Part shown: positions 19,216 through 27,696 of the stretch, in pieces | Numbering within the stretch: position 1 is the stretch's first letter | Layout of the letters: every line of letters begins with the position of its first letter | NCBI GenBank assembly: GCA_002291465.1 | Contig: CP021238.1 | Span: forward strand, 3,348,001 to 3,412,000 | Length of the DNA: 64,000 nucleotides | Source: Mycobacterium lepraemurium | GTDB lineage: Bacteria > Actinomycetota > Actinomycetes > Mycobacteriales > Mycobacteriaceae | Direction: 5' to 3' | Translations under genes and position numbers: made by a program | Notes under the pieces: generated by a model | Told to the model about the DNA's origin: nothing | What the model saw: the letters and a program-made list of their open reading frames with translations, nothing else | Database searches by the model: none

Positions 19216-19348
19216 TCGCGATTCGGGCCGGGCTTCGGCCGTCGAGCGTGAATCGTTGGCCTTGCGTGTGTATCTGCGGCGGCGACACGCCGAGCGGGCT
19301 CGCCGTCAGCGCACACTCAAAGCCCAGCGACTCGGCCGCGCGCCGAGG

Positions 19349-20149
19349 CTAGACCTCAACGGTGAACGTGGGCAGCGGCTTGCCGGACTTCCAGTGCTTG
19401 AGCAGCGCCGCGGCCAGTTCGCCGTAGGCCGCCGCGCCCTTGTTCTTGCGGCCGGCCATCACCGACGACCCCGAGGCGCTGGCCTCGGCGAACCGCACGG
19501 TGCGCGGAATCGGCGGGGCCAGCACCGGCAGGCTGTAGCGGTCGGCGACGTCGACGAGCACGTCGCGGGTGTGCGTGGTGCGCGAGTCGTACAGCGTCGG
19601 CAGGGCGCCCAGCAGCCGCAGGTCCGGGTTGGTGATCTGCTGAACATCGGCCACCGTGCGCAGGAACTGCCCCACTCCGCGATGCGCCAGCGTCTCGCAC
19701 TGCAGCGGCACGATGACCTCGTCGGCGGCGGTCAGCCCGTTGAGGGTCAACACCCCCAGCGACGGCGGACAGTCGACGATCACCACGTCGAACCGGTCGG
19801 CGAGTTTGGCCAGCGCCCGCTTGAGCGCGTACTCGCGCCCGGCCCGCATCAGCAGCATCGCCTCGGCCCCGGCCAGGTCGATGTTGGCCGGCAGCAGCGT
19901 CATTCCCTCCGCGGTGTCCACCAGCGCGGCGTTGGGCTCGCCCTCCCCGAGCAGCACCTCGTGCACGGACACCGGCAGCTTGTCGGGATCGTGGCCCAGT
20001 GAGAAGGTCAGGCAACCCTGCGGGTCGAGGTCGACCAGCAGCACCCGCTTGCCCTCGTCGACCATCGCCGCGCCCAGCGAGGCGACCGTCGTCGTCTTGG
20101 CTACGCCGCCCTTCTGGTTGGCCACCGCCAGTACCCGGGTCTTACTCAC
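19349..20149 (-). CDS. ParA/Soj-family ATPase
   Basis: 266 residues. Deviant Walker A KGGVAKTT near residue 13 with the signature Lys, VLLVDLDPQGCLTFSLG (motif A'), and VIVDCPPSLGVLTLNGL (Walker B region). No N-terminal DNA-binding extension is present, as in Soj-like or MinD-like ParA proteins. Position equals Rv3213c. It is away from a parB, so it is probably not the main chromosome partition ATPase. Convergent with the Rv3212-like gene; the 133 bases between hold no gene. Confidence 0.88.
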   Translation of the reverse strand: MSKTRVLAVANQKGGVAKTTTVASLGAAMVDEGKRVLLVDLDPQGCLTFSLGHDPDKLPVSVHEVLLGEGEPNAALVDTAEGMTLLPANIDLAGAEAMLLMRAGREYALKRALAKLADRFDVVIVDCPPSLGVLTLNGLTAADEVIVPLQCETLAHRGVGQFLRTVADVQQITNPDLRLLGALPTLYDSRTTHTRDVLVDVADRYSLPVLAPPIPRTVRFAEASASGSSVMAGRKNKGAAAYGELAAALLKHWKSGKPLPTFTVEV

Positions 20150-20261
20150 CAGCGCCCGCTCCTTTTCATCGCCGCGCGTTTACAGTGCCATCCTGGCATG
20201 TTCGCCCGCCAGACGCTTGGGCCCAGCGGCCCCAGCATGTCGTCCGGCAGAATCACTGCAC

Positions 20262-20846
20262 ATGGGCTTGCACAACCACCGTCTGGTGCTGCTGCGCCAC
20301 GGCGAGACCGAGTGGTCGAAAACGGGTCGGCACACCGGCCGCACCGAGGTTGAGCTGACCGAGGCCGGCCGGACGCAGGCCGAGCTCGCCGGCCGGGCGC
20401 TGAGCGAGCTGAAACTCGTTGAGCCACTGGTGATCAGCAGCCCGCGGCAACGCTCGCTGGCCACCGCAGAGCTGGCCGGGCTGAACGTCGACGAGGTGTC
20501 CGAGCAGCTCGCGGAATTGGATTACGGCTCCTACGAGGGCCTGACCACTGAGCAGATCCGCCAGTCGGTGCCCGACTGGCTGGTGTGGACGCACGGCTGT
20601 CCGGGCGGCGAGAGCGTCGCGCAGGTCAGCGCGCGCGCCGATGCGGCCGTCACCGCGGCGCTGCGGCAGATGGAGTCGCGCGACGTGGTCTTCGTCAGCC
20701 ACGGCCACTTCTGCAGGGCGGTGATGACGCGCTGGGTGGAATTGCCGCTCGCCGAAGGCAGCCGCTTCGCCATGATCACCGCGTCGATCGCGGTCTGCGG
20801 ATTCGAGCATGGGGTGCGGCAACTGCGGGCGCTCGGGTTGACGTGA
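20262..20846 (+). CDS. gpm2: Histidine phosphatase (Gpm2-like acid phosphatase)
   Basis: 194 residues. Histidine phosphatase signature LLRHGETEWS (phospho-His near residue 11), later VFVSHGHFCRA with the second catalytic His. Annotated in M. tuberculosis as gpm2 (Rv3214), but too short and lacking the insertions of true phosphoglycerate mutases; the M. tuberculosis protein has been characterised as an acid phosphatase. ATG 20262 opens the conserved sequence. The stop overlaps the GTG start of entC (GTGA), so they are translated together. Confidence 0.88.
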   Translation: MGLHNHRLVLLRHGETEWSKTGRHTGRTEVELTEAGRTQAELAGRALSELKLVEPLVISSPRQRSLATAELAGLNVDEVSEQLAELDYGSYEGLTTEQIRQSVPDWLVWTHGCPGGESVAQVSARADAAVTAALRQMESRDVVFVSHGHFCRAVMTRWVELPLAEGSRFAMITASIAVCGFEHGVRQLRALGLT

Positions 20847-21937
20847 ACGACGAACCGACGTTCGCGCTGTGCGGGCCAACGCAAACCCTAGTCGCCGACG
20901 GCGTGCGGCGAAGCTACCGCGACGTGGCCACCGCGCAGGCCGCGCTGCGCTCCCAAGAAGCACCAATTGTGTTGGGCGCGTTGCCTTTCGAAGTGCACCG
21001 ACCTGCCGCCCTGCTGACCCCGGATACCGTGAGCGTCACCGACGGCCCGCTGGACTGGCCGGCCCGGAAGCTGCCGTCGGTGCGGGTTGCCGCCGCCCTC
21101 CCCCCGCCGATCGACTACCGGGACCGGATCTGCCGGGCCCGCGAGCAGCTCGCCGCGACCGACAACCCGCTGCACAAGGTGGTGCTGGCCCGCGCGCTGC
21201 ACCTGGTCGCCGACGCCCCGCTAGATGCCCGCACCATCCTGCGCCGGCTGATCGCCGCCGACCCTGGCGCGTACGGCTATCTCGTCGACCTCAGCGCCGC
21301 CGGCCACGACCATGCGGGCGTGGCGCTGGTGGGCGCCAGCCCCGAGCTTCTGGTGGCGCGCACCGGCGACCGGGTCGAGTGCCGGCCGTTCGCCGGGTCG
21401 GCCCCGCGTGCCGCCGATCCGGACACCGACGCGGCCAACGGTGCCGCGCTGGCGTCGTCGGCCAAGAACCGCCACGAGCATCAGCTGGTGATCGAGACCA
21501 TCAGGGCCGCCTTGGAGCCGCTGTGCGACGACCTGTCCATCGCGGCCGAACCGCAGCTGAGCCGCACCGCCACGGTGTGGCACCTGTGCACGCCGATCAG
21601 AGGCCGGCTGCGCGATAAGTCAACCACCGCAATCGATTTGGCGCTGGCGTTGCACCCCACACCGGCGGTCGGCGGGGTGCCGACCGACGCTGCCGTCGAG
21701 CTGATCGCCGAACTGGAAGGCGACCGCGGCTTCTACGCCGGTGCGGTGGGATGGTGTGACGCCCGCGGCGACGGCCGCTGGGTGGTGTCCATCCGCTGCG
21801 CGCAGTTGTCGGCCGACCGGCGCAGCGCGCTGGCGCGGGCCGGCGGCGGTATCGTCGCCGAATCCGATCCCGACGACGAAGTCGTGGAAACCACAACGAA
21901 ATTCGCCACCATACTCAACGCCCTGGACGTCCGATGA
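20843..21937 (+). CDS. entC: Isochorismate synthase
   Basis: 364 residues from GTG 20843. Chorismate-binding domain with HKVVLARAL, GASPELLVARTGDRV, KNRHEHQLV and LHPTPAVGGVP, then GFYAGAVGWCD and AGGGIVAESDPDDE. It converts chorismate to isochorismate, feeding menaquinone and/or siderophore-type pathways. Equivalent to entC (Rv3215). Middle gene of a three-gene overlap operon: GTGA overlap with gpm2 and ATGA overlap with the acetyltransferase. Confidence 0.9.
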   Translation: MNDEPTFALCGPTQTLVADGVRRSYRDVATAQAALRSQEAPIVLGALPFEVHRPAALLTPDTVSVTDGPLDWPARKLPSVRVAAALPPPIDYRDRICRAREQLAATDNPLHKVVLARALHLVADAPLDARTILRRLIAADPGAYGYLVDLSAAGHDHAGVALVGASPELLVARTGDRVECRPFAGSAPRAADPDTDAANGAALASSAKNRHEHQLVIETIRAALEPLCDDLSIAAEPQLSRTATVWHLCTPIRGRLRDKSTTAIDLALALHPTPAVGGVPTDAAVELIAELEGDRGFYAGAVGWCDARGDGRWVVSIRCAQLSADRRSALARAGGGIVAESDPDDEVVETTTKFATILNALDVR

Positions 21938-22416
21938 GCCACCGAATCCGCCGCGCCGCACCGCACGACGCCGCCGCCATCACCGAAATGGTCCATGCCC
22001 TGGCCGAATTCGAGCGCACCGCCGATCAGTGCACGGTCACCGAAACACAGCTCGCCGCAGCGCTTTTCGATGCGTCCCCGACGGTTCACGCGCATGTGGC
22101 CGAGGTGGACGGCACGGTCGCGGGGATGGCACGGTGGTGCGTCAACTTCTCCACCTGGGACGGCGTGGCGGGGATCTATCTGGAAGATCTGTTCGTACGA
22201 CCGAGGTTTCGCCGCCGCGGACTGGCCCGGGCGTTGCTGGCTGCGCTGGCCGCCGAGTGCGTGCGACGGGGCTACACGCGGCTGAGTTGGGCGGTGTTGA
22301 ACTGGAACACCGACGCCATCGCCCTCTACGACGGGATCGGCGCCCGGCCGCAGCGGGAATGGACCACCTACCGGCTGTCCGGGCCGCGGTTGGCGGAGCT
22401 GGCGGAGTCGTCCTGA
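21934..22416 (+). CDS. GNAT-family N-acetyltransferase
   Basis: 160 residues. Typical GNAT pattern: motif A LEDLFVRPRFRRRGLARALL (acetyl-CoA pyrophosphate loop RRRGLA) and motif B LSWAVLNWNTDAIALYDGIGA. It resembles diamine acetyltransferase-like proteins; acceptor not known. The ATG overlaps the entC stop by four bases. Position equals Rv3216. The 3' end overlaps the convergent membrane gene by 49 bases. Confidence 0.85.
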   Translation: MSHRIRRAAPHDAAAITEMVHALAEFERTADQCTVTETQLAAALFDASPTVHAHVAEVDGTVAGMARWCVNFSTWDGVAGIYLEDLFVRPRFRRRGLARALLAALAAECVRRGYTRLSWAVLNWNTDAIALYDGIGARPQREWTTYRLSGPRLAELAESS

Positions 22417-22799
22417 CCGCCGGCGGCCCAGCGCACCGCGGCCGGACTGAACAGCAAGCCCAGCACGACCAGGGCCACCGCGCCGGCCGGGATCCCGAAG
22501 CCCGGCTGATGCGACCCCACCGCCAGATACCAGGCGACCGGCAACAACAGCAGCTGGGTGATCACCGCCAGCCCGCGGCCCCACCGCTTGTCCCGGATCA
22601 ACGCGCGCCCCGCGCCGATCACCGCGGCGTCTACCAGCACGAACCAGCCCGCCGTGGCCAGGCCGTTGACCACATGCTGGTCGGCGCCGGCGATCCCGCG
22701 CACCACCAGCACCACCGCCACGGCCAGCGCGGCCACCCCCTGCAGCAGGACGATCAGGCCGGCACGGCGAACGGCGGTCGGGGCGGCGGACGTCGTCAC
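22368..22799 (-). CDS. Small integral membrane protein (Rv3217c-type)
   Basis: 143 residues from GTG 22799, the length I recall for M. tuberculosis Rv3217c. About four hydrophobic segments: [57 protein letters not shown] and GAVALVVLGLLFSPAAV. No catalytic motif. Function unknown. The C-terminal tail is coded over the end of the acetyltransferase gene on the other strand (49-base convergent overlap). Confidence 0.75.
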   Translation of the reverse strand: MTTSAAPTAVRRAGLIVLLQGVAALAVAVVLVVRGIAGADQHVVNGLATAGWFVLVDAAVIGAGRALIRDKRWGRGLAVITQLLLLPVAWYLAVGSHQPGFGIPAGAVALVVLGLLFSPAAVRWAAGGQDDSASSANRGPDSR

Positions 22800-22885
22800 A
22801 GCGTCAGCGTAGCCACGACACCCGTTCGACTCCTCCTCACGCCGCGCTGCGGCCCGCATCGTCGCACCGCATAAGCTCGTGGCTC

Positions 22886-23851
22886 ATGCGGGCCGTGCTG
22901 ATCGTCAACCCAACAGCGACTTCGACCACAGCGGCCGGGCGCGATCTGCTGGCCCACGCACTGAAGAGCCGCCTGCAGCTCGCCGTCGAGCACACCAACC
23001 ACCGCGGTCACGGCACCGAACTCGCGCAGAAGGCGCTCGCCGACGGCGTCGACGTGGTCGTCGTGCACGGCGGCGACGGCACGGTAAGCGGCGTGGTCAA
23101 CGGCCTGCTCGACCGTCCAGGATTGCTGCCGACCGGACCAGTACCGGCCGTGGCGGTGGTCCCCGGCGGCTCCGCGAACGTGCTGGCGCGGTCGCTGGGC
23201 ATCTCCCGCGACCCGGTCGCGGCCACCAACCAGCTCATCCAACTGCTCGACGACTACCAACGCCACCACACCTGGCGCCGGATCGGGCTGATCGACTGCG
23301 GCGAGCGGTGGGCCGTGTTCAACACCGGCATAGGCGTCGATGCCGAGGTGGTGGCGGCCGTCGAGGCCGAACGCGACAAGGGCGGCAAGGTCACCGCCTG
23401 GCGCTACATCCGCGCCGCGGTGCCCGCCGTGTGGGGCTACACCCGCCGCGAACCGATGCTGACGCTCGAACTGCCGGGCTGCGAACCCATCACCGGCGTC
23501 AGCTTCGCGTTCGTGTCGAACTCGAGCCCGTGGACGTTCGCCAACGAGCGGCCGGTGTGGACCAACCCCGGCTGCAGCTTCGAATCCGGCCTGGGGGTGT
23601 TCGCGCCCACCACCCTCAAGCCGATTCCCACCCTGCGGATCGTCCGGCAGATGTTCGCCAAACGCCCCGCCTTCGACTTCAAGCAACTGATCACCGAAGA
23701 CGACCTACCCTGCCTGCGAGTTACCTCGACCGGCGGCCCCGTCGCCTGCCAGTTCGACGGCGATTACCGCGGCGTGCGCGAAACCATGACGTTCAAGTCC
23801 GTTCCGGACGCGCTGGCGGTCGTCGCGCCGCCGCGGCAAAAACGTCTCTGA
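22886..23851 (+). CDS. Diacylglycerol kinase-family lipid kinase
   Basis: 321 residues. The DAGK catalytic core is clear: LIVNPTATST at the N-terminus, VVVVHGGDGTVSGVVNGL (nucleotide loop GGDGT near residue 62) and VPGGSANVLARSL. The C-terminal beta-sandwich follows with QFDGDYRGV. It would phosphorylate a lipid or sphingoid-type substrate at the membrane. Position equals Rv3218. It lies 281 bases ahead of whiB1, a gap holding the whiB1 promoter. Confidence 0.87.
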   Translation: MRAVLIVNPTATSTTAAGRDLLAHALKSRLQLAVEHTNHRGHGTELAQKALADGVDVVVVHGGDGTVSGVVNGLLDRPGLLPTGPVPAVAVVPGGSANVLARSLGISRDPVAATNQLIQLLDDYQRHHTWRRIGLIDCGERWAVFNTGIGVDAEVVAAVEAERDKGGKVTAWRYIRAAVPAVWGYTRREPMLTLELPGCEPITGVSFAFVSNSSPWTFANERPVWTNPGCSFESGLGVFAPTTLKPIPTLRIVRQMFAKRPAFDFKQLITEDDLPCLRVTSTGGPVACQFDGDYRGVRETMTFKSVPDALAVVAPPRQKRL

Positions 23852-23956
23852 CCAGCGACAACACCGCGGCCCCAGGGCGGCCGGAAAACGGGGTTCCGGC
23901 GAAGAGGCCCGTCAGTGTAGTACAATGGAGGAAGGGTTCGGCTACGAGATGATCAA

Positions 23957-23972
23957 AGTGAGATAGCCCACG
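23957..23972 (+). promoter_or_regulatory. CRP (Rv3676-type) site in whiB1 promoter
   Basis: The 16-base sequence AGTGAGATAGCCCACG reads as the GTGnnAnnnnnCACA-like half-sites of mycobacterial CRP and matches the CRP1 site I recall from the M. tuberculosis whiB1 promoter. Literature places that site at about -37.5. A TTGACA box follows at 23988-23993. It suggests cAMP-CRP control of whiB1 is conserved here. Confidence 0.6.
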
Positions 23973-24027
23973 AGCGAACTCACACTATTGACATCTGTTG
24001 AGCCTGTGAAACGATCAAAAGGCTGCA

Positions 24028-24067
24028 TGCAGAAATTTCGTGGGGGTACGGCCCCTTTTCTTCTGCA
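24028..24067 (+). promoter_or_regulatory. Hairpin with terminator-like core in the whiB1 leader
   Basis: Outer arms TGCAGAA (24028-24034) and TTCTGCA (24061-24067) enclose a GGGG...CCCC stem followed by TTTT. It lies 66 bases before the whiB1 start, inside what should be the 5' untranslated RNA. The inner stem plus T-run looks like a weak intrinsic terminator, so an attenuator or RNA-stability element is possible. Inference from base pairing only. Confidence 0.45.
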
Positions 24068-24132
24068 CGCGTTAAACAGCCGAAGGAAATGGCCGTGCGC
24101 CTTGCTACGCACTCAGTAAGGAGTAAAGACGT

Positions 24133-24387
24133 ATGGATTGGCGCCACAAGGCGGTCTGTCGCGACGAGGACCCGGAGCTGTTTTTCCCGGTGGGGAACAG
24201 CGGCCCTGCGCTCGCGCAGATCGCTGACGCGAAACTGGTCTGTAATCGGTGCCCGGTGACCACAGAGTGCCTCGGTTGGGCCCTGAACACGGGCCAGGAC
24301 TCGGGCGTCTGGGGCGGCATGAGCGAAGACGAGCGGCGTGCCCTGAAGCGTCGCAACGCCCGGACAAAGGCCCGCAGCGGGGTTTAA
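24133..24387 (+). CDS. whiB1: WhiB1 iron-sulfur transcription factor
   Basis: 84 residues. Four cysteines at 9, 37, 40 and 46 (C...CNRC...C) bind a [4Fe-4S] cluster. The G(V/I)WGG turn GVWGGMS and basic tail RALKRRNARTKARSGV bind DNA. WhiB1 is an essential nitric-oxide-sensitive regulator that partners the primary sigma factor. The sequence is nearly identical to M. tuberculosis WhiB1 as I recall it (Rv3219). Promoter and leader are described separately. A strong bidirectional hairpin follows the stop. Confidence 0.95.
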   Translation: MDWRHKAVCRDEDPELFFPVGNSGPALAQIADAKLVCNRCPVTTECLGWALNTGQDSGVWGGMSEDERRALKRRNARTKARSGV

Positions 24388-24406
24388 ACCCGGATAACGC
24401 AAAACG

Positions 24407-24436
24407 GTGCGGCCTCGACGATTGTCGGGGCCGCAC
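24407..24436. terminator. Bidirectional hairpin terminator between whiB1 and pdtaS
   Basis: Arms GTGCGGCC (24407-24414) and GGCCGCAC (24429-24436) with an inner CGAC/GTCG pairing give a GC-rich stem of about 12 base pairs with a small loop. It lies 20 bases after the whiB1 stop and 22 bases before the pdtaS stop, so it can serve both convergent genes. T-rich tail is only CTCTT, typical for mycobacteria. Confidence 0.75.
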
Positions 24437-24457
24437 TCTTGCGTGCGGGTTGCGCCG

Positions 24458-25957
24458 CTACAGCAACATCCTGGTCCGGCGCCCGATCGGCACCTGCAAC
24501 ACCACGTCGGTGCCGCGTTCGGAGGCTTCGCTCATCCCCAGCGTGCCGTCCAGCTCCGCCGACACCAGGGTGCGCACGATCTGCAGGCCGAGACTGTCGG
24601 AGGCCTCCAGGCTGAATCCCTCCGGCAGACCGCGGCCGTCGTCGTGCACCACGACGTCGAGCCAGCGGGCCGAGCGTTCGGCGCGGATCGTCACCGAGCC
24701 CTCGGCGGCCGCCGGATCGAAGGCGTGCTCGATCGCGTTCTGCACCAGCTCGGTGATCACCATGATCAGCGCCGTGGCCCGGTCGGAGTCCAGCGCGCCC
24801 AGATCGCCGACCCGGTTGATCCGGATCGGGCGGTCCACCGACGCCACGTCGTTCATGATCGGCAGGATCCGGTCGATCACCTCGTCGAGGTTGACCTGCT
24901 CGTCCACCGACATCGACAGCGCGTCGTGCACCAGCGCGATCGATGACACCCGACGCACCGACTCGATCAGGGCTTCCCGCCCCTCGGGGTTGGTCGTGCG
25001 GCGGGCCTGCAGCCGCAACAGCGCGGCGACGGTCTGCAGGTTGTTCTTAACCCGGTGGTGGATCTCGCGGATGGTGGCGTCCTTGGAGATCAGCGCGCGA
25101 TCGCGGCGCTTCACCTCGGTGACGTCGCGGATCAGCACCGCCGCGCCGGCGCTGGCGCCGTTGACCACCAGCGGCAGGGTGCGCAGCAGCACGGTCGCCC
25201 CGCCGGCGTCGACCTCCATCCGCATGCTCTTGCCGCCGGCCAGCAGGTCCTTGACGTGCTCGGCCACCTCCTGGGCCTCAAACGAATCGGAGATCAGCGG
25301 CCGGGTGATCTCGATGAGGTTGTGGCCCTCCAGCTCGGTGGTGAGCCCCATCCGGTGGTAGGCCGACAGCGCGTTAGGGCTGGCGTAGGCGACGACGCCG
25401 TTGACGTCGAGGCGGATGAAGCCGTCGCCGGCGCGCGGGGTGGAGCGCGACATGGCTACGTCCCCCACGTCGGGAAAGGTGCCCTCGGCGAGCATGTGGA
25501 CGAGGTCCGCGGCGCACTCCCGGTAGGCGATCTCCAGCTGACCCGACGCGCGGTCGGCGACCACCGCGGTCTGATGCCGAGTCAGCACCGCCACCACGTG
25601 CCCGCCGTAGCGCACCGGGGACGCCTCGACGTGAGTGCCGGGCAACCACGAATCTTGTTGGGCCGCAACGTCATCGGCTTTGGCGGCGCCGGAGGCGAAG
25701 GTCTCGGCGACCAGCGTTAGCCGCGCGGAGGCCACGACGGTGCCCACCGCGTCGGTTTGCAGCACGGTCGGCGCCGTGTTCGGCCGGCACTGCGCCACGC
25801 ACACCAGCATGCCGTCGTCGCGGCACACCCACATCAGATAGTCGGCGAAGGACAGGTCGGCCAGCAGCTGCCACTCCCCGACCACCGCGTGCAGGTGGTC
25901 GACCGCGTTGCCCGGCAGCATGGTGTGCTCGGCGAGCAGATCACCGAGAGTGGACAT
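24458..25957 (-). CDS. pdtaS: Sensor histidine kinase PdtaS
   Basis: 499 residues, no membrane segment. N-terminal GAF-like domain, a PAS domain (FIRLDVNGVVAYASPNALSAYHRMG), then an HWE/HisKA_2-type kinase core with REIHHRVKNNLQTV (phospho-acceptor His near 298) and ATPase motifs VQNAIEHAF and HDDGRGLPEGF. Cytosolic kinase of the PdtaS/PdtaR system, whose response regulator is an RNA-binding ANTAR antiterminator coded elsewhere. Equivalent to Rv3220c. The biotinyl protein gene lies 28 bases upstream. Confidence 0.92.
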   Translation of the reverse strand: MSTLGDLLAEHTMLPGNAVDHLHAVVGEWQLLADLSFADYLMWVCRDDGMLVCVAQCRPNTAPTVLQTDAVGTVVASARLTLVAETFASGAAKADDVAAQQDSWLPGTHVEASPVRYGGHVVAVLTRHQTAVVADRASGQLEIAYRECAADLVHMLAEGTFPDVGDVAMSRSTPRAGDGFIRLDVNGVVAYASPNALSAYHRMGLTTELEGHNLIEITRPLISDSFEAQEVAEHVKDLLAGGKSMRMEVDAGGATVLLRTLPLVVNGASAGAAVLIRDVTEVKRRDRALISKDATIREIHHRVKNNLQTVAALLRLQARRTTNPEGREALIESVRRVSSIALVHDALSMSVDEQVNLDEVIDRILPIMNDVASVDRPIRINRVGDLGALDSDRATALIMVITELVQNAIEHAFDPAAAEGSVTIRAERSARWLDVVVHDDGRGLPEGFSLEASDSLGLQIVRTLVSAELDGTLGMSEASERGTDVVLQVPIGRRTRMLL

Positions 25958-25985
25958 CGAATAACTCCCGAGTGGTTCCCCGGGG

Positions 25986-26201
25986 CTAGCTGATCACCGC
26001 GATGAGGTCGCCCGCCTGAATGACGTCACCCACCGACACGCTGACCTTGCTGACGGTGCCACCGACTTCGGCCAGCACGGGAATCTCCATCTTCATCGAC
26101 TCCAGCAGCACCAGGGTGTCGCCCTTGCCGATCTGGTCACCCGCGTTCACAACGACTTCGAGCACGCTGGCCACGATCTCGGCGCGCACATCCTCGGCCA
26201 T
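25986..26201 (-). CDS. Biotinylated protein TB7.3
   Basis: 71-residue free-standing biotinyl domain starting MAEDVRAEIVASVLEVV. The biotin-accepting lysine is K37 in ESMKMEIP. It is a carrier domain without its own carboxylase; near-identical in length to M. tuberculosis TB7.3 (Rv3221c). ATG 26201 matches the known protein; GTG 26207 would add two residues. GGGGTGAAG just upstream is the ribosome binding site. Transcribed toward pdtaS. Confidence 0.92.
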   Translation of the reverse strand: MAEDVRAEIVASVLEVVVNAGDQIGKGDTLVLLESMKMEIPVLAEVGGTVSKVSVSVGDVIQAGDLIAVIS

Positions 26202-26464
26202 CTTCACCCCACTCGTTTTCGGCCTCTGCGCAGGCTGGCTGCTGGTTCATCACGGTTCTATCAGGCCCGGTCAGGCTCACCTACATCGAACCACAGCACC
26301 GGCCGCGGCGGCGGCACACCGGTCCCGACGGGTCCCGGCGAAGGCTCCCACGGGGGTCCGACAAGGGCGAAGTCGGTGCGCGGCAGCGTTCGTGAGACAC
26401 TGGGCAGCAAGCCAACCGGCGCGCGACGCCCGGTGTGACAAGCAATCGACGGAGGTTTCGACCG

Positions 26465-26539
26465 ATGGCCAAGCGAGGCCGCAAGAAGCGCGACCGCAAG
26501 CACAGCAAGGCCAACCACGGCAAGCGGCCCCACTCCTGA
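26465..26539 (+). CDS. 24-residue basic ribosomal protein bL37
   Basis: Small gene coding MAKRGRKKRDRKHSKANHGK followed by RPHS and TGA. A GGAGG ribosome binding site (26451-26455) stands 9 bases ahead of the ATG. The peptide, half Lys/Arg, matches the short protein bL37 found in mycobacterial ribosome structures near the peptidyl transferase centre, as I recall its sequence. It is easily missed because of its size. It lies between TB7.3 (divergent) and rshA (convergent, 6 bases between stops). Confidence 0.85.
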   Translation: MAKRGRKKRDRKHSKANHGKRPHS

Positions 26540-26545
26540 CGGACG

Positions 26546-26863
26546 CTATTGCGTGCCCCGGATGATGATGGTGGTGCGCCGGATTTCCAGCCGCAACCGC
26601 TCGCGCAAGCCCTCCGGGGCCTTCTCGCCCTTGCATTTCGTGGCGATCAACGCCTTGATCCGCTCCTCGAGTCCGTAGTGCTTGAAGCAGCCGGGGCACG
26701 CCTCGAGGTGCCGACGCAGTTGCTCCCGGGTGTCCGGGCCGCATTCGCCGTCGAGCAGCAGCCAGACCTGGCGGATCACCTCCGCGCAGCCGACGGCGCC
26801 GTGGGAATCGTCGTTCGGGCAGGATTCGGGCAAGGCGCCGCCTTGCCCGAATGACTCACTCAT
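26546..26863 (-). CDS. rshA: Zinc-associated anti-sigma factor RshA
   Basis: 105 residues. ZAS motif H-x3-C-x2-C in [10 protein letters not shown] (H52, C56, C59) plus further Cys at 15, 26 and 41. RshA binds SigH under reducing conditions and releases it on disulfide stress. The ATG at 26863 overlaps the sigH stop (ATGA), giving coupled synthesis of sigma and anti-sigma. Equivalent to Rv3221A. Confidence 0.92.
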   Translation of the reverse strand: MSESFGQGGALPESCPNDDSHGAVGCAEVIRQVWLLLDGECGPDTREQLRRHLEACPGCFKHYGLEERIKALIATKCKGEKAPEGLRERLRLEIRRTTIIIRGTQ

Positions 26864-27696
26864 GACGACACCTCCTCGTGCGTCTGCTGCCCGCGGTTGA
26901 AACCGCGCTCCTTGGCCACGTCGGCCAGCAGGCCACGCAGCTGCCGTCGGCCGCGGTGCAGCCGTGACATTACCGTTCCAATCGGCGTATCCATGATCTC
27001 GGCGATCTCCTTGTACGGGAAACCCTCGACATCGGCGTAATACACCGCCATCCGGAATTCTTCCGGCAAAGCCTGCAGCGCGTCTTTGATTTCGGAATCC
27101 GGCAGCGATTCCAGCGCCTCGACCTCGGCCGAACGCAGCCCTGTCGAGGAATGCTCCGCATTCGACGCCAGCTGCCAATCGGTGATTTCCTCGGTCGGAT
27201 ACTCCGCGGGCTGGCGCTGCTTCTTGCGGTAGCTGTTGATGTAGGTGTTGGTCAGGATCCGGTACAGCCACGCCTTGAGATTGGTACCGGCGCGAAACGA
27301 GCGGAACCCCGCGTACGCCTTCACCATCGTTTCCTGCAGCAAATCCTCGGCGTCGGCCGGATTGCGCGTCATCCGCAGCGCACCGCCGTACAGCTGGTCC
27401 AGCAGGGGAATCGCGTCGCGCTCGAACCGCGCCGTCAATTCGGCGTCGGTCTCTTCGCGGGCCTCTTCGTGGGGCTCTTCGCGCGTCTCTTCGTGCGCCG
27501 CCGGTTCTGCGTGCGCCGCGGCCTCGGGGACTTCCGGGCTGGTCACGCCGTCTGGGCCATCTGGAGAATCGGCCATTTCGATAAACCCGGTCCCTTCTGC
27601 TGCGGTGTCACCGGAAAACACCGAAAGCGCCCCCGGACTCGCAAGGAAGCCAGCCAACCGCTCCTCGCCTAACAGGCTCGTCGCCGTTGACACCAC
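26860..27696 (-). CDS. sigH: ECF sigma factor SigH
   Basis: ECF sigma factor of the heat and oxidative stress response. Region 2 ([20 protein letters not shown], then [17 protein letters not shown]) and region 4 ([40 protein letters not shown]) are almost those of M. tuberculosis SigH (216 residues, from memory). Here the N-terminus is longer: GTG 27696 has a good GGGAGGAGC ribosome binding site and gives 278 residues; ATG 27576 ([10 protein letters not shown]) would give 238. The extra part contains a tandem acidic repeat (see 27449-27496). rshA follows with overlap. Equivalent to Rv3223c. Confidence 0.92.
   Translation of the reverse strand: MVSTATSLLGEERLAGFLASPGALSVFSGDTAAEGTGFIEMADSPDGPDGVTSPEVPEAAAHAEPAAHEETREEPHEEAREETDAELTARFERDAIPLLDQLYGGALRMTRNPADAEDLLQETMVKAYAGFRSFRAGTNLKAWLYRILTNTYINSYRKKQRQPAEYPTEEITDWQLASNAEHSSTGLRSAEVEALESLPDSEIKDALQALPEEFRMAVYYADVEGFPYKEIAEIMDTPIGTVMSRLHRGRRQLRGLLADVAKERGFNRGQQTHEEVSS
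27449..27496 (-). repeat. 12-bp x 4 tandem repeat within sigH
   Basis: Four consecutive 12-base units of the type GYCTCTTCGYGB (plus strand) starting at 27449, 27461, 27473 and 27485, differing at 2-4 positions. On the coding strand they give the series [16 protein letters not shown] in the disordered N-terminus of SigH. The unit is a multiple of three, so copy-number change would keep the frame. Confidence 0.8.
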
